Numbered from the stretch's first letter, positions 1 to 10,045 are shown. The stretch: 64,000 nucleotides of DNA from Bacteroidota bacterium (GCA_016721305.1 JADKIH010000009.1:79768-143767); one strand, 5' to 3'. Notes: a model not told the origin generated them from the sequence alone. Translations and numbers: made by a program.

Positions 1-987
1 CCTGATACGACAACTCATTTTGCAGCGGAGAAGCATTTTTCAAAAGTCCGTCAGCTGACTTTCGGAGGCGATAATGCTGAAGCTTATTTTAGTTTCGACA
101 GTAAGAAAATCGTTTTTCAAATGACGAATCCGGATTTTAATGCTGTATGCGATCAGATCTTTTCTTCGGAATTGGAAACATTTAATCCGCGTTTGGTAAG
201 TACGGGAAACGGTCGCACGACTTGCTCCTACTTCCTGGCGGGCGATAGCACATTTATTTATGCAAGTACTCATGAAAGTGCTAAAGAATGCCCTCCAAAG
301 CCGGCTCCGCGTGCCGATCATAAATATGTATGGCCGATCTATGAAACTTTCGACATTTATAAAGCCGACATGAAAGGCAATATCATCCAAAAGCTGACGA
401 ATAACCCCGGATATGATGCTGAAGCAACTGTTAGCCCTAAAGGCGATAAAATTGTTTTCACCAGCCTTCGCACAGGAGATCCTGAACTTTACACGATGAA
501 TATTGACGGCAGCAATGTGAAGCAGGTCACTAGCGGTTTAGGTTATGATGGCGGAGCTTTCTTCTCGCCCGATGGCACTAAACTTATCTTCCGTGCTTCT
601 CGTCCAAAGACAGAAGAAGAGGTTAAAGTCTACAAAGAACTTCTGTCTCAAGGTCAGGTGATGCCAACAAACATGGAACTTTTCATTTGCAATGTCGACG
701 GAAGCGATCTCAGACAAGTCACTCATCTGGGTGGTGCAAACTGGGCTCCATTCTTCACACCGGATGGAAAAAATGTAATTTTCTCAAGTAATCACGTTCA
801 GAAGGGCTATCATTTTAATCTGTGGATGTGTGATCTGAAGGGCGAAAATCTCGAACAAATCAGCTTCGATCCTGTTTTCGATGCCTTCCCTGTTTTTTCA
901 CCCGACGGAAAGCATCTGATCTTCTCCTCTAACCGAAATAATGGTGGTGGGCATGATACGAATTTGTTTATTGCGGATTGGAAGTAG
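1..987 (+). CDS. TolB-like WD40/PD40 beta-propeller protein (5' partial)
   Basis: The reading frame is open from base 1, so the start lies outside the window. At least five blades carry the PD40 signature FSPDGTKLIF or a variant (for example FTPDGKNVIF and FSPDGKHLIF), spaced about 45-50 residues apart and preceded by INIDGS/CNVDGS-type turns. This is the fold of the TolB propeller and of Bacteroidota 'Tol biopolymer transporter periplasmic' homologues. Such proteins usually sit in the periplasm or outer membrane and bind proteins or peptides. No Pal or TolA neighbours are visible, so membership of a true Tol complex is not supported. The stop codon directly abuts a TTGCGRG repeat array. Confidence 0.8.
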   Translation, partial: PDTTTHFAAEKHFSKVRQLTFGGDNAEAYFSFDSKKIVFQMTNPDFNAVCDQIFSSELETFNPRLVSTGNGRTTCSYFLAGDSTFIYASTHESAKECPPKPAPRADHKYVWPIYETFDIYKADMKGNIIQKLTNNPGYDAEATVSPKGDKIVFTSLRTGDPELYTMNIDGSNVKQVTSGLGYDGGAFFSPDGTKLIFRASRPKTEEEVKVYKELLSQGQVMPTNMELFICNVDGSDLRQVTHLGGANWAPFFTPDGKNVIFSSNHVQKGYHFNLWMCDLKGENLEQISFDPVFDAFPVFSPDGKHLIFSSNRNNGGGHDTNLFIADWK

Positions 988-1092
988 GTTGCGAGTTGCG
1001 GGGGGGTTGCGGGTTGCGGGTTGCGAGTTGCGGTTGCGGTTGCGGGTTGCGGGTCGGTTGGGTGCGAGGTGCGGGCGGGGTTGCGGGGGGCC
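988..1092. repeat. TTGCGRG heptanucleotide array
   Basis: Tandem copies of GGTTGCG/AGTTGCG in a 7-bp period begin on the base after the stop codon of the propeller gene. The array is degenerate toward its right end. Similar arrays occur at 6751, 10918 and 39630, and in reverse complement at 46557. Short ORFs through it are artefacts of the stop-free repeat. Confidence 0.85.
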
Positions 1093-1193
1093 AAGGGGCA
1101 TCACCGACTTTGAAGTAAGTTACAATTAAGCTTCATTTCTGATACAGCTATTGCAGCGACCTATCCATAGTCTCCGGCACAACGGCCAAACCC

Positions 1194-1231
1194 CAAGTCA
1201 ACTTACAACTTACTACTTACTACTTACTGCT
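1194..1231. repeat. AAGTCAAC + CTTACTA heptamer array
   Basis: An AAGTCAAC lead is followed by about four TTACTAC/TTACAAC heptamers, in forward orientation. It is the same composite module as at 6880, 9940, 21412, 39827 and elsewhere. It lies between the TTGCGRG array and the efflux operon. The rest of the 988-1311 gap shows no gene. Confidence 0.8.
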
Positions 1232-1311
1232 CAAGCCCAAATATTACGTATTTTTACCGCTTCAAATTAAGCGTCCCTACCATTAGGACGACTTTTACGA
1301 AATCATCTTTT

Positions 1312-2367
1312 ATGAAGCCAGGACGTATTCTGATTTTGCTTGTTATCATTTTAGCAGGATTCATCATCTATTACAATAAGTTCCGCCAAACAGGTCCGGC
1401 GAATCCCAATGCCGGTTCTAAAGCTCCTCAGGCAGTTTTGGTAAATGCCGTCGTTGCATCAGGTTCGACGATTGAGAACGAAATCAACGCTACCGGAAGT
1501 ATTCTGGCCAACGAAGAAGCTGAAGTCAGAAATGAAATCGGCGGACGAGTTGCAGCGATTTACTTTAAAGAAGGTACGGCCGTCACAAAGGGCGAACTTT
1601 TGGTTAAAATTGTGGACGACTTACGCGCCTCTCTGGAAAAACTGATTCTTCAAAAAGAACTTGCCACTAAAAATGAAGCCCGTCAAAAAGACTTGCTCTC
1701 AATAAAAGGTATCAGTGAGCAGGATTACGAAACGACGCTCAACCAACTTAATACGATCAAAGCTGACATTGATTTTGTAAAGGCATCGATTGCTAAAACA
1801 GAAATCAGAGCGCCCTTTGATGGAATCATCGGACTGAAGAACATCAGCCCTGGTTCTTTTTTAGCCCCAAATACTCTTATCGCCCGCATTCAGGATATTG
1901 ATCCGGTAAAGGTTGAGTTTTCCATTCCTGAAAAATATCGGGAGATGATTTCGCTTTCGACTGAAATTCGTTTTACGACTCAAGCTTCTCAGAAGGAATT
2001 CACAGGACAAGTCTATGCTTTCGAGCCTAAGATTGATCTTGAAACGAGAAGTTTCATTGTAAGAGCCCTCTCGCCTAATCACGATAAAAAAATCTTCCCG
2101 GGATCGTTTGTGAATGTGTCGGTTCCTTTCAAAAAATTGGAGAATAGTATTGTAATTCCAACGCAATGTGTGATCCCTGATATGAAGGGCAAAACTGTTT
2201 TTGTGTCGCGCAATGGATTAGCTGCAAAAGTTCGGGTGCAAACCGGTATTCGCAATGATTCAACGATACAAATCACAGACGGTATAGTTCCGGGCGATAC
2301 AATTCTGACTACCGGCATTATGCAGGTTCGTCCGGACATGCCTTTGAAAATTACTGTTGTCAATTAA
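1312..2367 (+). CDS. RND efflux periplasmic adaptor subunit (HlyD/MFP family)
   Basis: This is the membrane fusion protein that links an RND pump in the inner membrane to an outer-membrane TolC-like channel. It has one N-terminal transmembrane anchor (about residues 5-22, LILLVIILAGFII) and no lipobox. The first biotinyl-lipoyl half (about 69-103, EIGGRVAAIYFKEG) leads into a short alpha-hairpin (about 104-155) and the second lipoyl half (IRAPFDGIIG, about 165). Beta-barrel and membrane-proximal domains follow. At 351 aa it is normal length. It is first in a three-gene operon, 21 bp ahead of the pump gene. The substrate cannot be read from the sequence. Confidence 0.92.
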   Translation: MKPGRILILLVIILAGFIIYYNKFRQTGPANPNAGSKAPQAVLVNAVVASGSTIENEINATGSILANEEAEVRNEIGGRVAAIYFKEGTAVTKGELLVKIVDDLRASLEKLILQKELATKNEARQKDLLSIKGISEQDYETTLNQLNTIKADIDFVKASIAKTEIRAPFDGIIGLKNISPGSFLAPNTLIARIQDIDPVKVEFSIPEKYREMISLSTEIRFTTQASQKEFTGQVYAFEPKIDLETRSFIVRALSPNHDKKIFPGSFVNVSVPFKKLENSIVIPTQCVIPDMKGKTVFVSRNGLAAKVRVQTGIRNDSTIQITDGIVPGDTILTTGIMQVRPDMPLKITVVN

Positions 2368-2388
2368 CTTTTCGCGAACGAAGCAACT

Positions 2389-5300
2389 ATGTCATTAAGC
2401 TCATTAAGTCTGAAACGTCCGGTGATGGCGATCGTCTTCTCGATCATCATCATTCTCTTTGGTGCCATTGGTTTCGGCTATCTAGGTGTTCGCGAATATC
2501 CTTCGATCGATCCACCGGTTATTACCGTTCGTACTGCTTACACGGGTGCAAATGCTGAAGTAATCGAGTCTCAAATTACGGAACCATTGGAAAAGGCTAT
2601 CAATGGTATTGCCGGAATTCGCTCTTTGTCGTCGGCATCTAATCAGGGATCGAGTAACATCACCGTAGAATTTAATCTGGAAGTCGATCTTGAAGCAGCG
2701 GCAAATGACGTGCGCGACAAAGTTTCACAAGCGGTACGACAGCTTCCACAGGATATCGATGCACCGCCTGTCGTGACTAAATCCGATGCCAACAGCGACG
2801 CCATTATTTCGATGACGGTAGAGAGCAACACACGAAATCATTTGCAGGTAAGCGATTTTGCAACGAATGTAATTTTGGAACGGTTGCAAACCATCCCCGG
2901 CGTCAGTACGATTCAAATCTGGGGTGAGAAAAAATATGCGATGCGAATTTGGTTACATCCCGATGAGCTGGCTGCTTTTCACCTTACTCCTATTGATGTA
3001 CAAAGTGCACTAGCCCGACAAAATATTGAATTGCCCGGCGGAAAAATCTCTGGAACTTCTACAGAGTTAACGATTAACACACGGGGCAAACTGATGACGG
3101 AAGATGATTTCAATAATCTCATCATACGTTCCGATGCTGCCAATACAGTTCGACTAAAAGATATCGGTGAAGCTCGGTTAGGCCCCGAGAATGAAGAAAC
3201 AATTCTCAAGCAATCAGGCACTCCAATGATCGGACTCGCCTTAGTACCACAACCCGGATCCAACTACATTGAAATTGCTGACGAATTTTATAAACGTTTC
3301 GATCAGCTGAAAAAAGAACTGCCAAAAGATTTTAAGCTCGATATTGCTCTCGACAATACTCAATTTGTACGACGATCAATTGGTGAAGTGGAAGAAACTC
3401 TACTTATTGCTTTCCTTCTCGTTGTCATCATTATCTACTTGTTCTTCCGTGACTGGCTGATTGCTATTCGTCCACTGATCGATATACCGGTTTCATTGAT
3501 AGGTGCTTTCTTTATTATGTATCTGGCAGGTTTCAGTATCAATATCCTCACACTCCTTGCTATCGTTCTCGCAACAGGGCTTGTGGTCGATGATGGAATT
3601 GTCGTCACTGAAAATATTTACAAGAAGATTGAAGGCGGCATGAAGCCGATGGAGGCTGCAGAAAAAGGATCGAATGAAATCTTCTTTGCCGTTGTTTCCA
3701 CCTCGCTGACACTTGCTGTGGTCTTCCTTCCGATTATCTTCCTCCAAGGTTTCGTCGGGCGACTCTTCCGGGAATTCGGAATCGTCATGGCCGGAGCGAT
3801 ATTGATTTCAGCCTTCGTATCGCTTTCCCTCACCCCTGTTCTAAACGTTAAACTTGCCCGAAGAAATCACAAGCATTCTCGTTTCTACGAACGCACAGAG
3901 CCATTCTTTGTGAATATGACGGAAACGTATCGTCGTTCACTCACTAGTTTTATTAAAGTACGTGGCTGGGCATGGACGATTTTAGGATTAATAGTCGGGC
4001 TCATATTTCTCATTGGATCTAATCTTCAATCGGAGCTTGCTCCATTGGAAGATCGGAGTCTTATTCGTATGCAGGTCACCACTCCGGAAGGCACTTCGTA
4101 CGATTACATGGATCATTATCTGGATCGATTGGTATATTTCATCAACGATTCCATTCCTGAGAAACGAATTTTGTTGAGCGTAACTGCACCGAACTTTAGT
4201 GGATCAGGAGCTGTGAACACCGGATTCGCACGTGTAGTTTTGAAGAATCCCGATGACCGTAAAAGAAGTCAGCAACAGATTGCCGACTATCTTACTAAAA
4301 ACATGAAATACTTCCCGGATGGAAAGGCCTTCGCTCTGCAAGAACAAACCATCGGCGTTGGTGGTCAGGCACGAAGCAGTTTACCGGTTCAATACGTTAT
4401 TCAGGCTCCTTCTTTCGAAAAACTGAAAGAGAAACTTCCAAAGTTTATGGAGCTAGCTACTAAAGATCCAACCTTCCAGGGTGTTGATGTAAACTTGAAA
4501 TTCAACAAGCCTGAACTCAATGTGCAAATTGATCGCAATCGCGCATCGGCATTGGGCGTTTCGGTAAGTGATATTGCTCAGACATTCCAACTAGCCTATA
4601 GCGGAAGCCGGATTTCTTATTTCACAATGAATGGAAAGCAATATCAGGTTATCGGGCAGGTCGATAGAATTAATCGTGATGAGCCTTTGGATCTAAAATC
4701 ACTGTATGTGCGAAACACTAAAGGTGATATGATACAGCTGGACAACGTCGTAACGGTGAAAGAAGAAAGTAGTCCGCCACAGCTTTATCATTTCAATCGC
4801 TACAAATCAGCAACGGTTTCAGCCGGACTTGCACAAGGGAAAACTATCGGCGATGGAATTCAGGCGATGGATAAAATCCGCAAAGACGTTTTGGACGACT
4901 CATTCAGCACAGCTTTATCGGGTCCTTCGCGCGACTTCTCAGAAAGCGGTTCCAATATTCTCTTCGCTTTCATTCTGGCATTAGTACTCATTTACCTGAT
5001 CCTTGCCGCACAGTTTGAAAGTTTCAGAGACCCGTTCATTATCATGTTAACCGTCCCGCTCGCGCTTGGCGGTGCTGTTCTTTCATTGTGGATGTTTAAT
5101 CAGACATTGAACATCTTCAGTCAGATTGGCATCATCATGCTTATCGGATTGGTTACGAAGAATGGTATTCTTATCGTTGAATTCGCCAATCAGCGCAAAG
5201 CACAAGGGCTTCTTTTAAAAGAAGCCGTTATAGATGCTTCTGTATCTCGTCTGCGTCCAATTCTCATGACAAGTATTGCAACCATTTTAGGAGCATTACC

Positions 5301-5457
5301 AATTGCAATCGGATTGGGCAACGGTGCGCAGAGCCGAATTCCGATGGGTATTGTCGTTGTAGGTGGCTTGTTGTTTTCTTTGATTCTTACTCTCTATGTC
5401 ATACCTGCCGTGTACACTTATATCTCACGTAACAAAAAACAAAATGATGAAGAGTAA
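2389..5457 (+). CDS. RND multidrug efflux transporter permease (AcrB/MexB type, HAE1)
   Basis: Proton-driven inner-membrane export pump of 1022 aa, full length for the family. The N-terminus reads LKRPVMAIVFS followed by TM1. The proton-relay pair Asp401-Asp402 lies in GLVVDDGIVVTEN (equivalent to AcrB D407/D408), and Lys924 in GLVTKNGILIVEF corresponds to AcrB K940. Two large periplasmic loops separate the two bundles of six TM helices. The gene is intact, unlike its downstream partner, and overlaps the TolC-like gene by 14 bp. The family exports amphiphilic drugs, detergents or dyes; the specific substrate is unknown. Confidence 0.96.
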   Translation: MSLSSLSLKRPVMAIVFSIIIILFGAIGFGYLGVREYPSIDPPVITVRTAYTGANAEVIESQITEPLEKAINGIAGIRSLSSASNQGSSNITVEFNLEVDLEAAANDVRDKVSQAVRQLPQDIDAPPVVTKSDANSDAIISMTVESNTRNHLQVSDFATNVILERLQTIPGVSTIQIWGEKKYAMRIWLHPDELAAFHLTPIDVQSALARQNIELPGGKISGTSTELTINTRGKLMTEDDFNNLIIRSDAANTVRLKDIGEARLGPENEETILKQSGTPMIGLALVPQPGSNYIEIADEFYKRFDQLKKELPKDFKLDIALDNTQFVRRSIGEVEETLLIAFLLVVIIIYLFFRDWLIAIRPLIDIPVSLIGAFFIMYLAGFSINILTLLAIVLATGLVVDDGIVVTENIYKKIEGGMKPMEAAEKGSNEIFFAVVSTSLTLAVVFLPIIFLQGFVGRLFREFGIVMAGAILISAFVSLSLTPVLNVKLARRNHKHSRFYERTEPFFVNMTETYRRSLTSFIKVRGWAWTILGLIVGLIFLIGSNLQSELAPLEDRSLIRMQVTTPEGTSYDYMDHYLDRLVYFINDSIPEKRILLSVTAPNFSGSGAVNTGFARVVLKNPDDRKRSQQQIADYLTKNMKYFPDGKAFALQEQTIGVGGQARSSLPVQYVIQAPSFEKLKEKLPKFMELATKDPTFQGVDVNLKFNKPELNVQIDRNRASALGVSVSDIAQTFQLAYSGSRISYFTMNGKQYQVIGQVDRINRDEPLDLKSLYVRNTKGDMIQLDNVVTVKEESSPPQLYHFNRYKSATVSAGLAQGKTIGDGIQAMDKIRKDVLDDSFSTALSGPSRDFSESGSNILFAFILALVLIYLILAAQFESFRDPFIIMLTVPLALGGAVLSLWMFNQTLNIFSQIGIIMLIGLVTKNGILIVEFANQRKAQGLLLKEAVIDASVSRLRPILMTSIATILGALPIAIGLGNGAQSRIPMGIVVVGGLLFSLILTLYVIPAVYTYISRNKKQNDEE

Positions 5458-6748
5458 AATTGCCTTTCTTCTTATTTTGATTTCTCCTTTCATTTCGAAT
5501 GCACAGGATTCGCTTCTGACGCTCGACAATGCGATAAAAAATGCGCTCGAGAGTAATTTCGATGTACAGATCTATTCTTCGATGAATGCCGAGGCAAAGA
5601 ATAACGCAACTGCAGGAAACGCAGGAATGCTCCCGAATGCCGATGTTTCCGGTGGCTATGTAAAATCGGTCAGCTCGATTGACCAAAAATATAGCAGCGG
5701 TTCAGAAATTAAGCGCGATGGATCCGGCTCTTCTGTCCTTTCGATGGACGCAGGTATTACATGGACGATTTTCGACGGAATGAAAATGTTTTATACGCGC
5801 GACAAGCTCAGCTCTGTTGTACGTCAGTCGGACCAGCAGTTAAAAATTCAGATAGAGAATACGATTGAATCAATTATCAGCGCCTACTACTCCATCATTA
5901 AGAATCGTCAGGATCTGAAAGCTGTTCGAGAAGAACTGACTTTGTCGGAAGACCGACTAAAGATAGCTGAAAGAAAACTCAACAATGGCTCAGGTTCGAA
6001 GTTAGATATGCTTTTGGCAAAAACCGATTTCAATAAGCAGAAGTCAATCGAACTGACAACGCAATCGCAGCTCGATGCCGCCATGATTGAATTGAACAGG
6101 TTGATGGCAAAACCGCTCGAGAATAAGTATCAGACAGAAGATTCGGTTATTATTTCCTACCGCCCGGATATTCAGCAAATGAAAAAGAGCTGGAGAGTAA
6201 AAATGCTACTGTGGCTTTGTTCGAGATCAATTCACGCATTGCTGAATTAAGCCTGAAGAAAGTCAGTCGATGCGCTGGCCAAAATCGCTCTGTCATCCCA
6301 CTACGTTTACAATAAGACAAAGAATGATGCAGGCTTTTCACTTTACAATCAAAGTAACGGATATAATTACGGGATTACGGCAACACTTCCTCTCTTTCAT
6401 GGTTTTAATATCACACGACAAATCCGCAATTCGCGATCAGAAGTATTGCAGGCCAAGCTGGAATTGTCGTCCATCAAAGAACAAATCAGCGCCGAATTAC
6501 TCAACAGCTATCGCAATTTTTCCAATCAACTTGAACTTTTGAAGATGGAAGAAGAAAACATAACTTTCGCCCGTGAAATTTTGAATGTGGCGCAAGAAAG
6601 ATACCGTCTCGGAATCAGCTCTACACTTGAAATGCAGGACGCTCAACGCGTTTTCGAAGAATCCGTCAGCCGCCTCACCACAGCGCGCTATAACACCAAA
6701 TTATCCGAAACAAGATTGAGGAGATTGAATGGGGAGTTGGTGAAGTAG
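5444..6748 (+). CDS. TolC-like outer membrane efflux protein, two frameshifts
   Basis: Outer-membrane channel of the tripartite efflux system. I start it at ATG 5444 (MMKSKIAFLLILISPF), which gives a clean signal peptide ending ...SNAQDS and overlaps the pump gene. Two OEP repeats are visible: LDNAIKNALESN near the start and AREILNVAQERYRLGISS near the end. Frame breaks occur near 6181-6186 (an apparent missing base at ATGAAAAAG) and near 6259-6263 (an apparent extra base). With both repaired, the protein reads continuously through ELESKNATVALFE and ALAKIALSSHYVYN to ...RLRRLNGELVK, about 434 aa and normal for the family. The breaks are probably consensus errors, though real inactivation is possible. 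Confidence 0.85.
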
Positions 6749-6945
6749 TAGCGGGTTACGGGTTACGGGTTGCGGGTTGCGAGTTGCGACCCTGCTCACT
6801 CAAACTGTTACTCAAACTCGCACATCAGGAGTTGCGGGATTCAGCAAGCTCATCCACCCGCTTACAGGTTGCAACAACGCAATTAACAAACAGTCAACTT
6901 ACTACTTACTACTTACTACTTACTACTTACCACTTACAACCTACC
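6749..6945. repeat. Composite heptamer repeat region (TTGCGRG, ACTCAAA module, CTTACTA)
   Basis: From left to right: GGGTTACGGGTTGCG heptamers (about 6751-6788); a 31-bp module at 6793-6823 that recurs with 28 of 31 matches at 39673-39703; and CAACTTACTAC heptamers (about 6882-6940) running up to two codons before nhaA. The gap has no gene. No ribosome-binding site or clear promoter for nhaA is visible in it. Confidence 0.8.
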
Positions 6946-6946
6946 A

Positions 6947-8113
6947 ATGCCCATCACCAACCGCCTAACCCACCACTTCCAAAGCTTCATCAGGAGTCAG
7001 AAGTTCTCCGGGGTTGCATTGTTGACGCTGACGGTTGTATCGTTAATACTTTCGAATTCGGGCTTTGCAGAGTCGTATCAGAATTTCTGGGAGCACGCTT
7101 ATCAATTGAACAGCTTCGTTCATTTCAGCTTAGAGCATTTGGTGAATGAAGGCCTTATGGCTTTTTTCTTTCTGCTTGTAGGACTAGAAATAAAGCGAGA
7201 GTTTATGGAAGGCGAATTGTCAGGCTTCGAAAAAGCTTCTCTTCCGATTGGCGCTGCGTTGGGCGGAATGATTTTTCCGGCGCTCATTTTTGTTCTTTTC
7301 AATTTCGGAAAGTCAACTGCTTCAGGTTGGGGAATTCCGATGGCGACGGACATAGCTTTTGCTATCGGTATACTTTCTTTAGTTGGCGATAGAATTCCAA
7401 ACTCCTGCAAAGTGTTGCTTACAGCGATAGCGGTTGTCGACGATTTAGGCGCTGTGATTGTGATTGCATTATTCTATACATCATCGCTGCAAACAACTTA
7501 TCTGATCAGTGCCGGCGGAGTATTTTTGATTCTACTATTGATGAATCGTTTTAGAGTCAAACAAATCGGGCTGTACTTTATTCCGGGGATCTTTCTGTGG
7601 TACTTTATTCTTCAATCCGGAATTCATTCGACGATTGCCGGAGTACTTCTGGCAGTTACTATTCCTTTGAAAGCAGGAAATGAATCTCCGTTGACAAAGC
7701 TCGAACACCTTCTCCATTCGCCGGTGAACTTGTTGATCATGCCAATCTTTGCCTTGGCTAATACACTGATACCGATTTCCGGATCACTCACAGGAATTTT
7801 GAATAATCCGGAGAGCTTCGGAATTTCACTCGGACTCATTATCGGGAAGCCATTAGGAATTGTATTATTTACGCTTCTTTTGATCAAGTTTAAAGTAAGT
7901 CGGATGCCCGAAGGTTTAACGCGCAAGCATATAATTGGCTTAGGTTTCCTTGGTGGAATTGGATTTACTATGTCGGTTTTCATTTCACTGCTTGCATTCG
8001 CAGAACCTTCGTACGTGATCAGTGCAAAGCTGTCAATTCTTATCGCTTCACTCATTTCCGGAGTAATCGGATTCATCATTTTAAAATCAACGCTGAATGA
8101 TCAAAGATCCTGA
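6947..8113 (+). CDS. nhaA: Na+/H+ antiporter NhaA
   Basis: Electrogenic inner-membrane antiporter that exports Na+ in exchange for protons, serving pH and sodium homeostasis. The protein has 388 aa, as in Escherichia coli NhaA. Key residues are conserved: Asp135 in MATDIAFAIG and the Asp165-Asp166 pair in AVVDDLGAV, matching E. coli D133, D163 and D164. The family stretches GLEIKREFMEG, GGMIFPALI and GLTRKHIIGLGFLGGIGFTMS are present. Its 3' end overlaps the next gene by 17 bp, so the two are probably co-transcribed. The start sits immediately after a heptamer array, an odd promoter context. Confidence 0.96.
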   Translation: MPITNRLTHHFQSFIRSQKFSGVALLTLTVVSLILSNSGFAESYQNFWEHAYQLNSFVHFSLEHLVNEGLMAFFFLLVGLEIKREFMEGELSGFEKASLPIGAALGGMIFPALIFVLFNFGKSTASGWGIPMATDIAFAIGILSLVGDRIPNSCKVLLTAIAVVDDLGAVIVIALFYTSSLQTTYLISAGGVFLILLLMNRFRVKQIGLYFIPGIFLWYFILQSGIHSTIAGVLLAVTIPLKAGNESPLTKLEHLLHSPVNLLIMPIFALANTLIPISGSLTGILNNPESFGISLGLIIGKPLGIVLFTLLLIKFKVSRMPEGLTRKHIIGLGFLGGIGFTMSVFISLLAFAEPSYVISAKLSILIASLISGVIGFIILKSTLNDQRS

Positions 8114-8750
8114 AGAAATTGCTGCTCAGCTTCGTCTTCCGCACGGCGAGCGTGCAAAAGAGATTACAGACTTTATGGAGAAAGCCAACGGACCGATGTA
8201 TGATTTGGCATTAAGTCCGATGACGTTCGCTCCCGGTGATTCTGTGCTTGAAATTGGTCCGGCCAATGGCGCATTCCTGAATCGGATTTTTGAAAAAGAG
8301 AATTCAATTGTCTACTCCGGAATTGACCTTTCGAAAGACATGGTTGATGAAGCAAACAATACTCACAAAGCACTGGTAGCTTCAAAAGCTGCTTCATTCG
8401 TTCATGGCTCTGTAGAAGAAATGCCGTTTGAGTCAAATTCGTTTAATCATATTTTTACGGTAAATACGCTTTACTTTTGGCCGGATGTCATGAAAGGATT
8501 TGATGAAATTCTTCGCGTACTAAAGCCCGGAGGTGATTTTTCGATTGCCATACGTTCGGCTGATACGATGAAAGTGCTTCCTTTTGCAGCATTCGGATTT
8601 CGATTGTATTCGGAGGATGAATTACGAAGCATAATGGAAAAATTGCCTCTTTCTCATTTCAGAATCGATTCTCGTAACGAAAAAATCAAGCTGCCCGATG
8701 GAAATCCGGCCGAGCTGACCAATCACTGCGCTTTTGGAGTGAAAGCTTAA
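8097..8750 (+). CDS. Class I SAM-dependent methyltransferase
   Basis: Small cytoplasmic methyltransferase (217 aa) of the UbiE/Methyltransf_11 type. Motif I is VLEIGPANGAF (about residues 50-60), followed by an acidic SAM-ribose contact in GIDLSKDMV. Motif II is around MPFESNSFNHIFTVNTLYFW, and LRVLKPGG is the post-II motif. The substrate is unknown. The start lies inside the end of nhaA, which indicates translational coupling, though a functional link to sodium transport is not evident. Confidence 0.88.
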   Translation: MIKDPEEIAAQLRLPHGERAKEITDFMEKANGPMYDLALSPMTFAPGDSVLEIGPANGAFLNRIFEKENSIVYSGIDLSKDMVDEANNTHKALVASKAASFVHGSVEEMPFESNSFNHIFTVNTLYFWPDVMKGFDEILRVLKPGGDFSIAIRSADTMKVLPFAAFGFRLYSEDELRSIMEKLPLSHFRIDSRNEKIKLPDGNPAELTNHCAFGVKA

Positions 8751-8788
8751 AATCCCTATCATTGACCAAACGAAAAAAAAGTACCTGA

Positions 8789-9217
8789 ATGCGGAAATTT
8801 GCCTTCTTCTTATTATTTGCAGCGTTGGCTCTGAATTCTCATGCGCAGAAAGTCGTAAAGCTCACTATAACCGACAATCTAAGCTCAGCAAGTCGCTTCT
8901 CATATGGCAAACCGAAACCGGCAGCGCCGAAGGATCACTTCTATCTTTTAAGCGATAAGGGAACTCAAGTACTATTTTATGCTGAAGTTGCTCCATCAGA
9001 TAGTGTCGGAGTGAGAACAACGCTGAAATTCGTTGCATATAAAACCGATGGTGGTAAAGATGAATGGGTGGATGAACGTTCAATTGAATTAAAACCGGGT
9101 CAGTCGTATGCAATGACGGCGATCAACTTTTTCTCAACAGGAACATACAGAGTTACCGTTACGTCTGATAATTCTAATGAAGCTCAGGCAGTCGGTACTT
9201 TTATTATTTCAAAATAG
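8789..9217 (+). CDS. Secreted protein of unknown function
   Basis: This 142-aa protein has a signal peptide (MRKFAFFLLFAALALNSHA, cleavage likely before QKVV). The mature part is polar and appears beta-rich, with strands such as TQVLFYAEVAP, GVRTTLKFVAYK and GTYRVTVTSDN, suggesting an Ig-like or beta-sandwich periplasmic domain. I do not recognise a family. It lies alone between the methyltransferase and msrA, 38 bp after the former. Confidence 0.7.
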   Translation: MRKFAFFLLFAALALNSHAQKVVKLTITDNLSSASRFSYGKPKPAAPKDHFYLLSDKGTQVLFYAEVAPSDSVGVRTTLKFVAYKTDGGKDEWVDERSIELKPGQSYAMTAINFFSTGTYRVTVTSDNSNEAQAVGTFIISK

Positions 9218-9294
9218 TCGACAACTGAACTTTTCCTCAATACCATTGTTCTTTTTATAAAGCCGACAATAAAATCGGATTAACCATCATGACT

Positions 9295-9848
9295 ATGGAA
9301 AATATACCAAGTGAATTTCAGGAAATTGCTACCGTAGGTGGTGGCTGCTTTTGGTGTACTGAAGCACAATTTCAAATTCTGGATGGAGTGGTTTCTGTGG
9401 AATCGGGGTACTCCGGAGGAAAGATCAAAATCCTGCATACAGAGAAGTTTGTCTGGGAATAACCGGTCACGCCGAAGTCATTCAGGTCGTCTTCGATACG
9501 CGGAAATTAACCTACACCGATATTTTAAAAGCCTTCTTCGTTTCTCACGACCCGACTCAATTGAATCGCCAGGGTAATGACGTTGGAACACAATACAGAT
9601 CGGTTATTTTTTATCATAGCGAAGCACAACGAGAAATCGCTGAGAAAATCATCAGTGATTTAACAACAGAAAAAATTTATTCAGCCCCCATCGTAACCGA
9701 AGTATCACCCTTTAGCGTCTTCTACAAAGCCGAAGATTATCACCAAAACTACTTCAATCAAAATCAGGATCAGCCCTATTGCTATTACGTAGTCACACCA
9801 AAGCTGGAGAAGTTCAGGAAGGTTTTTGCAGATCGACTCATGCGGTAG
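9295..9848 (+). CDS. msrA: Peptide-methionine (S)-S-oxide reductase MsrA, frameshifted
   Basis: Repairs oxidised methionine (S-sulfoxide) in proteins. The catalytic motif GGCFWC is at residues 16-21, with Cys18 as nucleophile. Downstream landmarks are GYSGG, GHAEVIQV, FFVSHDPTQLNRQGNDVGTQYRS and EDYHQNYF, all diagnostic of MsrA. The frame breaks at the A4 run 9427-9430: one extra A restores GGKIKNPAYREVC..., and the protein then reads to the stop at 9848 (about 184 aa, normal). A stop appears at 9460 if the frame is left unrepaired. The break is probably a sequencing deletion. Confidence 0.88.
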
Positions 9849-9937
9849 TCTTTAGCCTGTAGCCATTAGTCTGTAGCCCGTAGTTCTTAGTAGGAAACCG
9901 CTCAACATTTAATCAAGTCCGGAATAAGTGCAACAGC

Positions 9938-10002
9938 TAAAACTCCAAGTCAACTTACGACTTACTACTTGCTAATTACCAATTACTAATTACCAATTAC
10001 CT
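9938..10002. repeat. AAGTCAAC/CTTACTA and AATTACC heptamer arrays
   Basis: AAGTCAACTTACGACTTACTAC is followed by four AATTACC/AATTACT heptamers. It lies downstream of msrA. A loose TAGYCTGTAGYC repeat (about 9847-9890) precedes it. The remaining gap up to 10434 holds two minus-strand terminators and otherwise nothing I recognise. Confidence 0.75.
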
Positions 10003-10009
10003 GCCTCTC

Positions 10010-10045
10010 AAAAAATAAAGGAGCCAACCACCAAGTTGACTCCTT
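10010..10045 (-). terminator. Rho-independent terminator (minus strand), distal
   Basis: An 11-bp stem with one mismatch (10018-10028 with 10035-10045) and a 6-nt loop. On the minus strand it is followed by a T-rich tail (complement of 10010-10017). It could be a back-up terminator for the small secreted protein gene ending at 10435. Confidence 0.6.

Noticed and set aside
941..1129. Short Cys/Arg/Val-rich ORFs over the TTGCGRG arrays (also at 10854-11207 and 46557-46739)
   Set aside because: They are translations of a 7-bp repeat, without start context or composition of real proteins.
5444..6748. Programmed frameshifting or true pseudogenes as the explanation for the broken genes
   Set aside because: There are too many independent events, mostly in short homopolymers, in genes with otherwise perfect motifs and without slippery-site plus stem-loop signatures. 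Sequence error is the simpler reading.
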